Positions 36,402 to 46,517 of a stretch of DNA of 64,000 nucleotides are shown here, piece after piece. The notes beneath the pieces are model-generated. The model was not told the origin of the DNA, did no database searches, and saw only the letters and a list, made by a program, of their open reading frames with translations. The stretch is from positions 1-64,000 of the forward strand of contig NZ_FUWR01000014.1 of NCBI RefSeq assembly GCF_900167465.1. Direction: 5' to 3'. Source of the stretch: Trichlorobacter thiogenes (lineage in GTDB: Bacteria > Desulfobacterota > Desulfuromonadia > Geobacterales > Pseudopelobacteraceae). Both the position numbers and the translations under genes were made by a program. How positions within the stretch are numbered: the first letter of the stretch is position 1; every line of letters starts with the position of its first letter.

Positions 36402-38699
36402 TTATGCAATAGCGGCCAACTCCAAACGGGTTCCCCAACGGCGCAACAGCTCTTCTTTTATCCTTTGTCCATCCGGCATTGTCAACCCAGGATCATGCTC
36501 CAGCAATTCCAGGGCTACTGTGCGAGCCTGCTCCAATATAACGCCATCCCGCAGAATACTTGCCACCCTGAAATCAGGCATGCCGGATTGCCGCGTACCC
36601 AGAAAATCGCCTGGACCGCGGATTTCAAGATCAGCCTCGGCAATCCTGAAACCATCGGTGGTGGCCTCCATCACCCTGAGCCGTTTCTCACCATCTTCAG
36701 ACAGTTTGCCCGCTGTTAACAGTATACAGTGTGACTGATGACTGCCACGCCCTACCCTGCCCCGTAACTGGTGTAGTTGGGACAGACCAAAACGCTCGGC
36801 ATGCTCAATTACCATCAGGGTGGCATTGGGCACATCAATCCCCACCTCAATCACGGTGGTGGCCACCAGGATGTCCAGTTCATGGTTTTTAAATGAGGCC
36901 ATCACCGCCTCTTTTTCCTCCGGCTTCATCCGGCCATGCAACAGCCCCAGCTTAAGTCCAGGGAAAATATCAGCCTGCAGATGTTCAGCCATCTGGGTTG
37001 CGGCCTTGAGATCAGACTTCTCAGACTCTTCAACCAGAGGATAGATAACGTATGCCTGACGTCCCAGACCAACCTCTTTATGAATCATTTCGTACACCTG
37101 TTTACGGCGTGATTCAAAATATATCTTGGTATTGATGGGAGTTCTACCTGGTGGCAGCTCATCAATCACTGACAGGGAAAGATCACCAAACAGGGTCATG
37201 GCCAGGGTACGGGGGATCGGGGTGGCGGTCATGACCAGAATGTCAGGATTAGCCCCTTTTTTCTTAAGGATACTACGCTGCAGAACACCAAAGCGGTGTT
37301 GCTCATCCACAATACCTAATCCCAGACGACTGAACTCAACCTTATCCTGAATCACCGCGTGGGTACCGATCACAATGGCTGCCCGGCCATCAACCACCTG
37401 CTGCATCGCCTCTTGCTTGGCCTTACCCCGCATACCAGAGGTAAGTAGGACAACAGTGATACCCAGCTGGTCGCACCAATGGTGAATATTGTGCCAATGC
37501 TGTTCAGCCAGGATCTCGGTAGGTGCCATGATTGCCACCTGGTACTCATTTTCAACCGCCACCAGTGCAGCCATCAGCGCCACCAAGGTCTTGCCGCTAC
37601 CAACATCCCCCTGCACCAAGCGATGCATCGGGTGGGGAGCCATCATATCAGCCTTGATCTCAGACAGTACCCGTCGCTGGGCACCAGTCATCTGAAACGG
37701 CAACAGCTTGACCAGCTCTTTGGTATAACGATGGGTAACCTGAAACGAGATTCCTGTCTCAAGGGCCACACCGCGCTTTTTCAGGGCCAAACCCAGTTCC
37801 CAGAAAAAGAACTCATCAAAGGCCAAAGAACGGTGGGCCAGAGTACGGCCTTCATTGAGATCATTCAGGGGCGCTTCTGAAGGTGGCAGATGCACCAGAC
37901 CAAGCGCTTCCTGTAGCGGAAGATACTGATAGCGACCCAACAGGGACTGAGGCAGGATGTTTTCAAGGTTAGGGAGAAAGCTATCAACCACCTGACGCAT
38001 CACCCGCCGCATCCCCTTTTGATGCAAACCTTCCGTCAAGGGATAGACCGGCACGATCCGCCCAAAATTGACCGGATCAGCAGCCATCACAGCGTTCACA
38101 TCGGCACCATTTTCTAACCATTCAACATCTGGATGATGCACCTCAGGTTTCCATCCAAAACTGGTCACCTCACCGGTAAAAACCCCCTGTTTACCTATCT
38201 GCCAAGTCCGTTTCATCCAGACACCATTGGCATGAAACCACTTCAGTACGATACTGCCACTCTCATCCTGCACCACCGCCTCAAAGACCTTGCGCCCCCC
38301 TTTGGTGGTGGCACTTTCAGCAGAAACAATTGTGCCTTGAAAGACCTGTGTCAGCCCGGGTTTTAACTGTCTGATGGGAATGAGTTGACGGCGGTCTTCA
38401 TAGCGGTGGGGCAGACAAAACAAGGCATCTTCAACCGTATGAATACTGCGCTTGGCAAGCAGTTCAGCCAGCTTGGGGCCAACTCCTTTAAGAAACTGGA
38501 TACCGGTCTGAAGGTTTTTGCGGGCAATCGCCTGTTGTACTGAAACCACAGGCGGCACTACTGTAACCAGTTTACGCAGCAGCAAGCCTGTATCATTGGC
38601 TTCAATACCCACACAGTCGCCCGGCTGAAGACCAAGCTGTAGCAGCTCCTCTGCGGGGATTAACAGTGAACCGGTATGATCAACCTGAAGTTTTGTCAT
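36402..38699 (-). CDS. recG: ATP-dependent DNA helicase RecG with an AbrB-like N-terminal segment
   Basis: Branch-migration helicase that rescues stalled replication forks. Wedge/OB domain about 60-250; helicase motifs QGDVGSGKT (Walker A), VDEQHRFGV (DEQH box), MTATPIPRT, and QLRGRVGRG with the C-terminal TRD. I start at ATG 38699 (MTKLQVDHTGSLLIPAEEL); the frame extends to a TTG at 38720. Residues 1-45 have the look of a SpoVT/AbrB swapped-hairpin domain (LQVDHTGSLLIPAEELLQLGLQPGDCVGIE), not part of ordinary RecG. That reading is mine. 765 residues, a little long for the family. Confidence 0.95.
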   Translation of the reverse strand: MTKLQVDHTGSLLIPAEELLQLGLQPGDCVGIEANDTGLLLRKLVTVVPPVVSVQQAIARKNLQTGIQFLKGVGPKLAELLAKRSIHTVEDALFCLPHRYEDRRQLIPIRQLKPGLTQVFQGTIVSAESATTKGGRKVFEAVVQDESGSIVLKWFHANGVWMKRTWQIGKQGVFTGEVTSFGWKPEVHHPDVEWLENGADVNAVMAADPVNFGRIVPVYPLTEGLHQKGMRRVMRQVVDSFLPNLENILPQSLLGRYQYLPLQEALGLVHLPPSEAPLNDLNEGRTLAHRSLAFDEFFFWELGLALKKRGVALETGISFQVTHRYTKELVKLLPFQMTGAQRRVLSEIKADMMAPHPMHRLVQGDVGSGKTLVALMAALVAVENEYQVAIMAPTEILAEQHWHNIHHWCDQLGITVVLLTSGMRGKAKQEAMQQVVDGRAAIVIGTHAVIQDKVEFSRLGLGIVDEQHRFGVLQRSILKKKGANPDILVMTATPIPRTLAMTLFGDLSLSVIDELPPGRTPINTKIYFESRRKQVYEMIHKEVGLGRQAYVIYPLVEESEKSDLKAATQMAEHLQADIFPGLKLGLLHGRMKPEEKEAVMASFKNHELDILVATTVIEVGIDVPNATLMVIEHAERFGLSQLHQLRGRVGRGSHQSHCILLTAGKLSEDGEKRLRVMEATTDGFRIAEADLEIRGPGDFLGTRQSGMPDFRVASILRDGVILEQARTVALELLEHDPGLTMPDGQRIKEELLRRWGTRLELAAIA

Positions 38700-38830
38700 G
38701 GCAGTAGGGTCAGTGGCCAATCATGAGGTAAATCTCAAGTTACTTTATGAAAAATCACTCCCGAAGCGGCGTGGGAAGCTAATCAGGAAAACGAATGATT
38801 TTGAGTTGTTTTTAAAGGGCTGTTAAAACG

Positions 38831-39574
38831 TTACCGCTCCCATATCTCTTTTTTGTCTTTGCCCAGATAAGCCCGCTTAACCTCGGCATTTTCCAGTAGT
38901 TCGTCTGCAGCACCTTCCAGAATCACCTTGCCGGTTTCCAGCACATAGCCTCGATCAGCCAGTTTGAGGGCTGCTTTGGCGTTCTGTTCCACCAGCAGGA
39001 TCGTGACACCCCGTTCATCCCGTAGACGCTGCAATACCCGAAAGATTTCCTGCACCACCAACGGTGCCAGACCCATGGATGGTTCATCCAGCAGCAACAG
39101 TTTAGGACGGGCCATCAAGGCACGACCAATGGCCAGCATCTGCTGTTCACCACCGGACATGGTACCGGCTGCCTGTTTGCGGCGTTCTTCCAGACGGGGA
39201 AAGAGCTGAAAAATCTCTTCCTTGTCTTTCAGGATCTCTGCCTTGGGATCACGCGCACGGTAGCGCAGGTAGGCCCCCAGCTCAAGGTTTTCATCTACGG
39301 TCATCGGTTTAAAGACCTGGCGGCCTTCAGGTACCTGAGATATGCCCAGCTTGACGATCCGATCCGGGGCCAGGGCCTTAATCTCCTCTTTCTGGAAGAG
39401 CAGATCACCGCCATTGGCAGGTGTTACACCAGAGATGGTGTTCAGGATGGTGGTCTTGCCGGCACCATTGGCACCGATCAGGGTGACGATCTCCCCTTCT
39501 GCCAGATGCAGGGAGACATTCTTAAGGGCATGGACCTTACCGTAGTAGGTATTGATATTTTTAAGTCTTAACAT
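38831..39574 (-). CDS. livF: Branched-chain amino acid ABC transporter ATP-binding protein LivF
   Basis: One of two ATPases of a Liv-type uptake system. Walker A GANGAGKTT, signature MSGGEQQMLAIGRAL, Walker B LLLDEPSMGLAP and switch VEQNA. The EQN switch and GISQVPEGRQVF are LivF-specific. 247 residues. Last gene of the liv set; its stop is followed by 110 bases without a clear terminator before recG. Confidence 0.95.
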   Translation of the reverse strand: MLRLKNINTYYGKVHALKNVSLHLAEGEIVTLIGANGAGKTTILNTISGVTPANGGDLLFQKEEIKALAPDRIVKLGISQVPEGRQVFKPMTVDENLELGAYLRYRARDPKAEILKDKEEIFQLFPRLEERRKQAAGTMSGGEQQMLAIGRALMARPKLLLLDEPSMGLAPLVVQEIFRVLQRLRDERGVTILLVEQNAKAALKLADRGYVLETGKVILEGAADELLENAEVKRAYLGKDKKEIWER

Positions 39575-40329
39575 TATTCGTCGTCACCTAAATAGGCTGC
39601 AATAACTTCCGGGTTATCCTGAATTTCCCGCGGTGTTCCTTCGGCCAGTTTCTGGCCCAGGTTCAGCACCACGATCCGGTCACAAATATCCATGACCAGC
39701 TCCATGTCGTGCTCCACCAACACCACCGTTACTCCCAGATCACGGATCTTACGGATTAGCTCAGCAAGGCCAACAGTTTCCTGGGAGTTTAGGCCGGCAG
39801 CAGGTTCATCCATCAGGATCAAGCGTGGTTTGCAGGCCATGGCCCGGGCGATCTCCAGCATTCTGCCCTTACCAAAGGGCAGGTTTGATGCCTGGACATC
39901 AGCCAGTTGTTCGATACCAACAAAGCGCAGCCACTCATGGGCCTCTTCGCGGATGCGGCGTTCTTCCGTTATCGCCCAAGGGGCCTTGAAAGAACAGGCA
40001 AACAGTCCGCTTTTACTCTTGCTGTGCAGACCAACCATGACGTTTTCAAGTACAGTCATCTGACCAAAAAGCTCGATATTCTGGAAGGTACGTACCATCC
40101 CTTTGGCAGCCAGACGCTCCACCGGAATGCCGCTGATGTCGCTACCTTCAAAGATCACCTGACCTCTGGTCTGTTGATAGATACCGGTCACAATATTAAA
40201 CAGGGTGGTCTTGCCAGCACCATTGGGGCCGATCACACCGGTAATCTGATCAGCATGGATAGAAAAGGATACGTCGTTTAAGGCAGTAACCCCGCCAAAG
40301 ATCTGGGTGATGCCTTGTAGTTCAAGCAT
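39574..40329 (-). CDS. livG: Branched-chain amino acid ABC transporter ATP-binding protein LivG
   Basis: Second ATPase of the transporter. Walker A GPNGAGKTT, signature-region LPFGKGRMLEIARAM (in the LivG style), Walker B LILMDEPAAGLN and VEHDM. The ATG at 40329 follows GGGGGG at 5 bases; an in-frame GTG at 40335 would add two residues. 251 residues. Overlaps livM by 8 bases and abuts livF. Confidence 0.95.
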   Translation of the reverse strand: MLELQGITQIFGGVTALNDVSFSIHADQITGVIGPNGAGKTTLFNIVTGIYQQTRGQVIFEGSDISGIPVERLAAKGMVRTFQNIELFGQMTVLENVMVGLHSKSKSGLFACSFKAPWAITEERRIREEAHEWLRFVGIEQLADVQASNLPFGKGRMLEIARAMACKPRLILMDEPAAGLNSQETVGLAELIRKIRDLGVTVVLVEHDMELVMDICDRIVVLNLGQKLAEGTPREIQDNPEVIAAYLGDDE

Positions 40330-41287
40330 GGGCACCCCCCTTTTTGTTCTTCAGGCCGGTAATCTTGCGAAACAGGTCAGGTATACCACGCACAAGTCCA
40401 CCAGGCATGAAAATGGTCATGACCATCAGCAATCCGCCATAAAAGACAATGTCATAGTCATGCATAAAACGCAGGAATTCAGGAAGCAGTGTCAACAGCA
40501 ACGCCCCCAGGAAGGAACCATAGATACTGCCCAGACCACCGATCACCACCATGGTCAGCAGCTCTACCGAAATATTGAAACCAAAGGAGGGAGGTGCCAC
40601 AAAGGTCATGACATGGGCATACAGGGAACCGGCAATGGCGCAGATCATGGCAGACAGGGCAAATACCTGCACCTTAAGCAGACGTGCATTCACCCCCATT
40701 ACGCGTGCTGCCACCTCAGCATCATGGATCGCCCGAAAGGCCCTGCCAATACGTGAGTTTGCCAGGTTGACCGACAACAGTACACAGCCCAGCACAAAGC
40801 TCCAGACCAGATAGTAGTTCTTAAGGTCGCTATCAAAGACAAGTGGCCCCAATTCCAGGTTGGGAATACCGGAAAAGCCCGATGGCCCGCCAGTGATGGC
40901 AACCCATTCGTTAAAGACAATATAGACGATGATCCCCATCCCCAGGGTTGCCATGGCCAGATAATGACCTTTCAGCTTCAGGATCGGGAAACCGATGGCA
41001 AAGGCCAGCCCCCCCACCACGAGCGCAACCACGGTCATGGCAAGCCACGGATTCCAGTTATAGGTTGTGGATAGAATACCGGAACCATAGGCACCCAGCC
41101 CAAAGAAGGCAGCATGTCCCAACGAGATCTGGCCAGCATAGCCCAACAGCAGGTTAAGCGCCACCGCCAGCATGGTGTGAATCCCCACAAAGACCAGTAC
41201 ATTCATCAGGTAATTGCCGGAAAAGACCAGGGGAGCAAGCAGGATACAGAGGGCAAAAACAGCGTATTTGATCAGTTCCTTCTTCAC
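40322..41287 (-). CDS. livM: Branched-chain amino acid ABC transporter permease LivM
   Basis: Inner-membrane permease with about 8-10 hydrophobic segments. LLLGYAGQISLGHAAFFGLGAYGSG near the N-terminus and GGLGSIYGSFLGALLL near the C-terminus are LivM hallmarks. 321 residues. Confidence 0.95.
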   Translation of the reverse strand: MKKELIKYAVFALCILLAPLVFSGNYLMNVLVFVGIHTMLAVALNLLLGYAGQISLGHAAFFGLGAYGSGILSTTYNWNPWLAMTVVALVVGGLAFAIGFPILKLKGHYLAMATLGMGIIVYIVFNEWVAITGGPSGFSGIPNLELGPLVFDSDLKNYYLVWSFVLGCVLLSVNLANSRIGRAFRAIHDAEVAARVMGVNARLLKVQVFALSAMICAIAGSLYAHVMTFVAPPSFGFNISVELLTMVVIGGLGSIYGSFLGALLLTLLPEFLRFMHDYDIVFYGGLLMVMTIFMPGGLVRGIPDLFRKITGLKNKKGGAHA

Positions 41288-41289
41288 TG

Positions 41290-42174
41290 TTACACCCGTT
41301 CACTTTCCGGCTTGCCGAACAGGCCCTGGGGACGGATGAACAGAATCAACAGCAGAATCACAAAAGCAATGGCATCTTTGTAGCCAGAGGAGATCAGGCC
41401 AGCCCCCAGTGACTCCAGCACCCCCAGGATCAGCCCGCCAATCACGGTGGGAATGCCACTGGACATCCCGCCAATAATGGCAGCACAGAACCCTTTCAGG
41501 CCCAGCATAACGCCAACGTCATAGGAGGTCATGGTTAACGGCGCCACAATAATACCGGCCAGAGAGCCCATGGCAGCGCTGATCACAAAAGAGAGTAACA
41601 CCATCCGGCGCACGTCAATCCCTACCAGGCCTGCTGCACGGGGATTATAGGAACAGGCCCGCATCGCCTTGCCGCTGATGGTATGGCTGAAGAACCACTT
41701 ATTCAGGCCGATCAGCACCACCGTGATACCCAGAATCCAGAAATGTTGTGGCAACACAGTGGCACCGGCAATCATAATCGGCTCTTCGCTGGAAAATGGC
41801 GGCAGGGCATGGGTATCCTTATCCCAGATCAGCATGGATAGACCACGGATCAGGATTGAACCGCCAATGGTAATGATCACCAGACTAATGGGTGAAGCCT
41901 TGCGTAAAGGACGGATAGCCAGCCGTTCAAAGAGCAGACCAACCAGGGTGGCCAGCAGAACAGCCAGTGGAATAGCTGCCCAGAGGGGAAGCTTCAGAGT
42001 TTCCATTAGAAACAGGGTCAGCATCCCGCCCAGCATGACAAACTCGCCCTGGGCAAAGTTGATGATGCCGGTGGCATTGTAGATAATGGAAAAGCCGATC
42101 CCGATCAGGGCGTAGATAGCCCCGGTGGAAAGCCCTGACAGCAGATATTGCAGTAATTGGTTACCTAATTCCAT
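41290..42174 (-). CDS. livH: Branched-chain amino acid ABC transporter permease LivH
   Basis: Partner permease of LivM. GLSTGAIYALIGIGFSIIYNATGIINFAQGEFVMLG is characteristic, as is GVMLGLKGFCAAIIGGMSSG. 294 residues, about 8 membrane segments. Two bases separate it from livM; a perfect 14-bp hairpin lies between it and livK1. Confidence 0.95.
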   Translation of the reverse strand: MELGNQLLQYLLSGLSTGAIYALIGIGFSIIYNATGIINFAQGEFVMLGGMLTLFLMETLKLPLWAAIPLAVLLATLVGLLFERLAIRPLRKASPISLVIITIGGSILIRGLSMLIWDKDTHALPPFSSEEPIMIAGATVLPQHFWILGITVVLIGLNKWFFSHTISGKAMRACSYNPRAAGLVGIDVRRMVLLSFVISAAMGSLAGIIVAPLTMTSYDVGVMLGLKGFCAAIIGGMSSGIPTVIGGLILGVLESLGAGLISSGYKDAIAFVILLLILFIRPQGLFGKPESERV

Positions 42175-42201
42175 GGATGCTGTTTACCAACCCTTTACAG
42201 A

Positions 42202-42237
42202 CGTAAAGACAGGCGCACTAAAACGCCTGTCTTTACG
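42202..42237 (-). promoter_or_regulatory. Intercistronic hairpin between livK1 and livH
   Basis: Perfect 14-bp inverted repeat (42202-42215 with 42224-42237) around an 8-base loop, with no T run after it on the minus strand. It follows the livK1 stop by 40 bases. Such hairpins after binding-protein genes are known to protect the upstream mRNA, raising binding-protein yield over permease; applied here by inference. Confidence 0.65.
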
Positions 42238-42277
42238 GTAGTGTGTCTATACCTCATACCGACAGAAAAGACTGTTT

Positions 42278-43417
42278 CTATTTTGCAATCACCCAGTCTT
42301 TGTTCTTGATCTCAACCATCACAAAGGCATCTTTGTTCAGGCCGGCATGATCTCCAGCTGAAAAGTTAAAGGTACCACCAATGCCGTGAAAATCCTTGAG
42401 CCCTTCCAGGCCGGCACGGATTCCTTCAGTGGTTGCCCCACCCTTTTCAATGGCAGCCTTGACCAGCATCACACCATCCCAGGCATGGCCACCAAAGTGG
42501 TCACCTTCAGCCTTGAAATGCTTTTGATAATCCTTGACATAGGCCAGAAGCGAACCTTTTTGAGGATCATTCTTGGGCAGTACATCTGAAACAATCACCT
42601 TGCCGGATGGCAGTTTGACACCTTCTGCTGCATCACCAGCCAGGGCAATAAACTTCTTGGAGGAGACGCCATGGCTCATGTAGAGCGGCAGCTTAAGTCC
42701 AAGCTGTTTGGCGTTCTTGGCAATCACTGCCGGACCAGGATTGGTACCCCAGACAATCAGTACCTGGGCCTGTGAGCCGCGAATCTTGGTCAGCTGCGAG
42801 GTCATGTCAGTATCTTTGGGGCCATAGGTGTCATCAACCACAACCTGCATGCCAAACTTGCCTGCCAGAGACTTGAGCTGCTCCCGACCAGAAGCGCCAA
42901 AACCATCAGAGACGGTCAGGATAGCAACCTTGTTCTGCTTATGTTTTTGCAGGTATTCATAGATCTTTGCCACTGCCAGACCGTCATTCTGGGCAGTCTT
43001 GAAGACATAACGTTTAACCGGGTCGGTTATCTTGCTGCCTGCTGCACAGGAGATCAACGGCACCTTCTCCCGTTCAGCAACCGGAATCACCGCCATGCTC
43101 TCACCCGTGGTGCTGGGCCCGATAATGGCAATCACCTTGTCATCCTTGATCAGTTTGGTGGCCATCTGCACAGCCTTGGTGGCATCACCGGCAGTGTCAT
43201 ACACCACCAGTTCAAGTTTTTGCCCTTTAATGCCGCCTGCCTTGTTGATGCTGTCCACCACCATTTTAGCGGTATTGCGTTCTGGCTCTCCCAGAAAGGC
43301 GGGAGGACCGGTCACTGAAAAGAGGCCACCGATCTTGATGGTACCGGCAGCAAAGGAAAGAGATGCAGTAAGAAGCAGCAGTGCTGCAGTTGTCAGAGTT
43401 GTAAATCGGAAACGCAT
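42278..43417 (-). CDS. livK: Branched-chain amino acid ABC transporter substrate-binding protein, copy 1
   Basis: Periplasmic ligand-binding protein (Peripla_BP_6 type). Signal peptide about 1-23 (LTASLSFAAG). The conserved IKIGGLFSVTGPPAFLGEPE opens the mature part, and IIGPSTTGESMAVIPVAEREKVPLISCAAG is the ligand cleft region. 379 residues. Tandem paralogue of the gene at 43431-44579, clearly similar over the full length, with 13 bases between. Confidence 0.93.
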   Translation of the reverse strand: MRFRFTTLTTAALLLLTASLSFAAGTIKIGGLFSVTGPPAFLGEPERNTAKMVVDSINKAGGIKGQKLELVVYDTAGDATKAVQMATKLIKDDKVIAIIGPSTTGESMAVIPVAEREKVPLISCAAGSKITDPVKRYVFKTAQNDGLAVAKIYEYLQKHKQNKVAILTVSDGFGASGREQLKSLAGKFGMQVVVDDTYGPKDTDMTSQLTKIRGSQAQVLIVWGTNPGPAVIAKNAKQLGLKLPLYMSHGVSSKKFIALAGDAAEGVKLPSGKVIVSDVLPKNDPQKGSLLAYVKDYQKHFKAEGDHFGGHAWDGVMLVKAAIEKGGATTEGIRAGLEGLKDFHGIGGTFNFSAGDHAGLNKDAFVMVEIKNKDWVIAK

Positions 43418-43430
43418 GCTGGTATCTCCT

Positions 43431-44579
43431 TTATTTCAGTATGGACCAATCGCCCTTGTGAATCTTCACCATTTCAAAGGCTGACAGATCCAGGCCGTTG
43501 TGATCGGTAGCCGCCATGTTAAACACACCGGAGACACTGACCAGCTTTTTGGTCTGCTCCAGGCCGTCACGAATCTGGGCAGGAGTTACACCCTTGGTCT
43601 TGATGGCATTGGTTACCAGCAGGAACGCATCGTAGGCATAGCCGCCAAAGGTAGACGCCTCAACGCCGTGAGCCTTTTTGTAGGCAGCATCATATTCGCG
43701 TAACAGCTTCTGTTGCGGATCATTTTTAGGCAGCGCATCATACACAGCAAGCTTTCCTGCAGGCAGCATGATCCCTTCCGCTGCTGCCGGGCTGGCCAGT
43801 TCAATGTACTTTTTGGAGGCAACACCATGGCTCATATAGACCGGTGTCTTAATCCCCAGCTGCTTGATATTTTTGGTGATAATGGCAGGACCGGGGTTAG
43901 TACCCCAGCAGATGATCGCATCAGCCTTGCTGGAGCGGATCTTGGTCAGTTGCGGGGTCATATCGGTGTCTTTGGGGCCATAGGTTTCATCAGCGACAAT
44001 CTTGAAACCCTTTTGAGCAGCAGAGACCTTCAGCTGCTCACGACCTGATGCGCCAAACCCGTCAGTTACCGTAAGAATAGCCAGATTCTTCTGCTTAACC
44101 TTGGCAGCATACTGCAGGATCTTTTCCACTGCCACATGGTCATTGGCCGGGGTCTTAAAGGTAAACTTGCGATCCTTGGCAGGCTCGGTGATCTTGATGC
44201 CGGCTGCGCAGGAGATCAGCGGAATCTTCTCTTTCTCGGTCAGGGCCAGCACAGCCATGGATTCACCAGTGGTGCTGGGGCCGATGATGGCAACCACCTT
44301 GTCATTCTTGATCAGCTTGGTGGCCAGTTGCACCGCCTTGGTGGCGTCACCGGCAGTATCATAGATTACTGCCTCAAGTTTCTGGCCATTGATGCCACCC
44401 TTGGCATTCAGATCAGCCACCAGCATCTCCAGAGTCTTCTTTTCTGGCTCACCCAGGAATGATGCCGGACCGGTCACGCTGAACAGACCACCGATCTTGA
44501 TCGTACCGGCTGCCAGAGCCATTGTTGCACTGCAAAGCAGCACTGCTGCCATACTGCAGACCATCACCAGTTTTTTCAT
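43431..44579 (-). CDS. livK: Branched-chain amino acid ABC transporter substrate-binding protein, copy 2
   Basis: Second periplasmic binding protein, 382 residues, signal peptide about 1-23 (CSATMALAAG). It shares GTIKIGGLFSVTGPASFLGEPE, the GDATKAVQLATKLIK stretch, IGPSTTGESMAVLAL, and VTDGFGASGREQLK with copy 1. Differences concentrate in the ligand-facing loops (for example KITEPAKDRKFTFKTPAND against KITDPVKRYVFKTAQND), which suggests the two bind different amino acids through one transporter. Upstream gene is the ACT protein, 17 bases away. Confidence 0.93.
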   Translation of the reverse strand: MKKLVMVCSMAAVLLCSATMALAAGTIKIGGLFSVTGPASFLGEPEKKTLEMLVADLNAKGGINGQKLEAVIYDTAGDATKAVQLATKLIKNDKVVAIIGPSTTGESMAVLALTEKEKIPLISCAAGIKITEPAKDRKFTFKTPANDHVAVEKILQYAAKVKQKNLAILTVTDGFGASGREQLKVSAAQKGFKIVADETYGPKDTDMTPQLTKIRSSKADAIICWGTNPGPAIITKNIKQLGIKTPVYMSHGVASKKYIELASPAAAEGIMLPAGKLAVYDALPKNDPQQKLLREYDAAYKKAHGVEASTFGGYAYDAFLLVTNAIKTKGVTPAQIRDGLEQTKKLVSVSGVFNMAATDHNGLDLSAFEMVKIHKGDWSILK

Positions 44580-44596
44580 GCTCTCCCCCTGTTTAA

Positions 44597-45028
44597 CTAC
44601 ATTGAATAGAGTCGCTCACCTGCAAGGATATTAAAATTGTTGGCCGTTAGTGTGGCAATCGCCTTGTCGGTCTCATCAAAGCGGAAGATGATTACCGCAT
44701 TGCCACCACAACGTTCCACAAAGGCATACATATATTCAACATTGGTGTTATCCCGATCAAGAGCCTGCAGAATGGTGGACAGGCCACCGGGTTGATCCGG
44801 CACCTCAACCGCCACCACTTCAGTTTTAGAGACCGTAAAACCTTTATCCTTCAACACTGCCTTGGCCTTTTCAACCTCATTCACGATCAGGCGCAGGATC
44901 CCGAAATCAGAGGTATCAGCCAGAGACAGGGCACGAATGTTGATGCCTGCCTCGCCCAGAATACGGGTGATCTCGGCCAGACGGCCGGACTTGTTTTCTA
45001 TGAAGATGGAGATCTGTTCAACTTTCAT
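44597..45028 (-). CDS. ACT-domain protein (amino-acid binding regulator)
   Basis: 143 residues formed by two ACT domains. The first is about 1-68 ([34 protein letters not shown]), the second about 70-143 ([32 protein letters not shown]). ACT domains bind amino acids and control enzymes allosterically. There is no catalytic domain. Genes of this type often follow paaK and probably sense aromatic or branched amino acids for the cluster. Confidence 0.9.
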   Translation of the reverse strand: MKVEQISIFIENKSGRLAEITRILGEAGINIRALSLADTSDFGILRLIVNEVEKAKAVLKDKGFTVSKTEVVAVEVPDQPGGLSTILQALDRDNTNVEYMYAFVERCGGNAVIIFRFDETDKAIATLTANNFNILAGERLYSM

Positions 45029-45179
45029 CTGTAGTCCTCCTTGTTAGCTTGAAATAAGAAACGAGGATTTTTTTTGTTCTGGTACAGTCGGCAAAAAAAT
45101 GGCGCGGAGGCGTACACGAGAGGTACGCCGCACAAGGCATTTTGATAGACGGCTGTGCCAGGGCAGAAAAAGACCGTTT

Positions 45180-46487
45180 CTACAGCTTCCGATTATCGCG
45201 CACACGCTGCGCCTTGCCTTCACTACGCTGAATAGTCTTGGGCTCCACCAGCTTAACCGTGCAGGTAACCCCCAGCATATCCTTGATCTCTTTCTCGATC
45301 TGGCGTGACAGGGTCTGCAACACCTTGATTTCGTCAGAGAAGATCCGCTCATCCACCTCCACCTGCACCTCAAGGGTATCCAGGTTATCCTTGCGATCAA
45401 CAATCAACAGGTAGTGGGGCTCAACCCCCTCAATCCGTACCAGAATTGATTCAATCTGGGACGGGAAGACGTTCACACCACGGATGATCAGCATATCATC
45501 GGAACGTCCGCTCATCCGGGCGATCCGGCCATGGGTCCGTCCACAGGCACAGGGAGCATAGCTGATACTGGTGATATCACGGGTACGATAACGGATCAGC
45601 GGTATGCCCTGCTTGGTGATGGTGGTGATGACCAGCTCACCCTTTTCCCCTTCAGCAACCGGCTGGCCGGTCTCAGGATTGATAATCTCCGGTATGAAAT
45701 GATCTTCCCAGATATGCAGACCATGCTTTTCTTCGATGCACTCAATCGCTACACCAGGTCCCATGATCTCTGACAGACCATAAATATCAATGGCATCCAG
45801 ACCAAGATTGGCCTCAATCTCGCCCCGCATCGCCTCAGACCAGGGCTCGGCGCCAAAGATGCCGACCCGTAGCTTGGAGGATTTGATATCCACCCCTTCT
45901 GCAGCAGCCTCTTCAGCCAGATACAGGGAATAGGACGGGGTACAGGTCAGCACGGTGGAGCCAAAATCCTGCATGATCATGATCTGACGCTTGGTATTGC
46001 CGCCAGAGATCGGGATAACTGATGCCCCCAGTTTTTCAGCACCGTAGTGGGCACCCAGGCCACCGGTAAACAGGCCATAGCCATAGGCGTTGTGGATGAT
46101 ATCACCCTTATGGGCACCGGCAGCCATAAAGGAACGGGCCATCAGTTCAGACCAGGTCTCGATATCCTTCTGGGTATAGCCAACGACGGTCGGCTTGCCG
46201 GTGGTGCCGGACGAGGCATGAATCCTGACGATCTCCTCCATGGGGGCTGCAAACAGACCATAGGGATAGGAGTCACGCATATTCTGCTTGGTGGTAAAGG
46301 GCAGACGCTGCAGGTCAGCTAAGCTCTTGATATCTTCAGGCTTGATACCGGCAGCATCAAAGGATTGCTTGTAAAACGGCACGTTAGCATAGACCCGTGC
46401 AACAGTTGCCTGCAGACGCTTCAGTTGGAGCGCCTCCAGAGCTGCACGTGGCAGGGTCTCAAACTCTTCATTGAAATAGTTGGCCAT
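45180..46487 (-). CDS. paaK: Phenylacetate-CoA ligase family enzyme
   Basis: Adenylate-forming ligase that activates phenylacetate or related aryl acetates with CoA. The ATP-binding P-loop-like motif is [16 protein letters not shown], followed by [32 protein letters not shown], and RYRTRDIT. The ATG at 46487 has GGAG at 7 bases and gives 435 residues, the usual length. It lies in the iorAB-liv cluster, where it would activate the aryl acids made from aromatic amino acids. Confidence 0.93.
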   Translation of the reverse strand: MANYFNEEFETLPRAALEALQLKRLQATVARVYANVPFYKQSFDAAGIKPEDIKSLADLQRLPFTTKQNMRDSYPYGLFAAPMEEIVRIHASSGTTGKPTVVGYTQKDIETWSELMARSFMAAGAHKGDIIHNAYGYGLFTGGLGAHYGAEKLGASVIPISGGNTKRQIMIMQDFGSTVLTCTPSYSLYLAEEAAAEGVDIKSSKLRVGIFGAEPWSEAMRGEIEANLGLDAIDIYGLSEIMGPGVAIECIEEKHGLHIWEDHFIPEIINPETGQPVAEGEKGELVITTITKQGIPLIRYRTRDITSISYAPCACGRTHGRIARMSGRSDDMLIIRGVNVFPSQIESILVRIEGVEPHYLLIVDRKDNLDTLEVQVEVDERIFSDEIKVLQTLSRQIEKEIKDMLGVTCTVKLVEPKTIQRSEGKAQRVRDNRKL

Positions 46488-46517
46488 AGAAAAACTCCAA
46501 AACAAAAACTAAAATTA

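Noticed and set aside
45029-45179. 150-base gap between the ACT gene and paaK
   Set aside because: Contains no clear gene, terminator or repeat; imperfect inverted bits near 45100-45130 are too weak to report.
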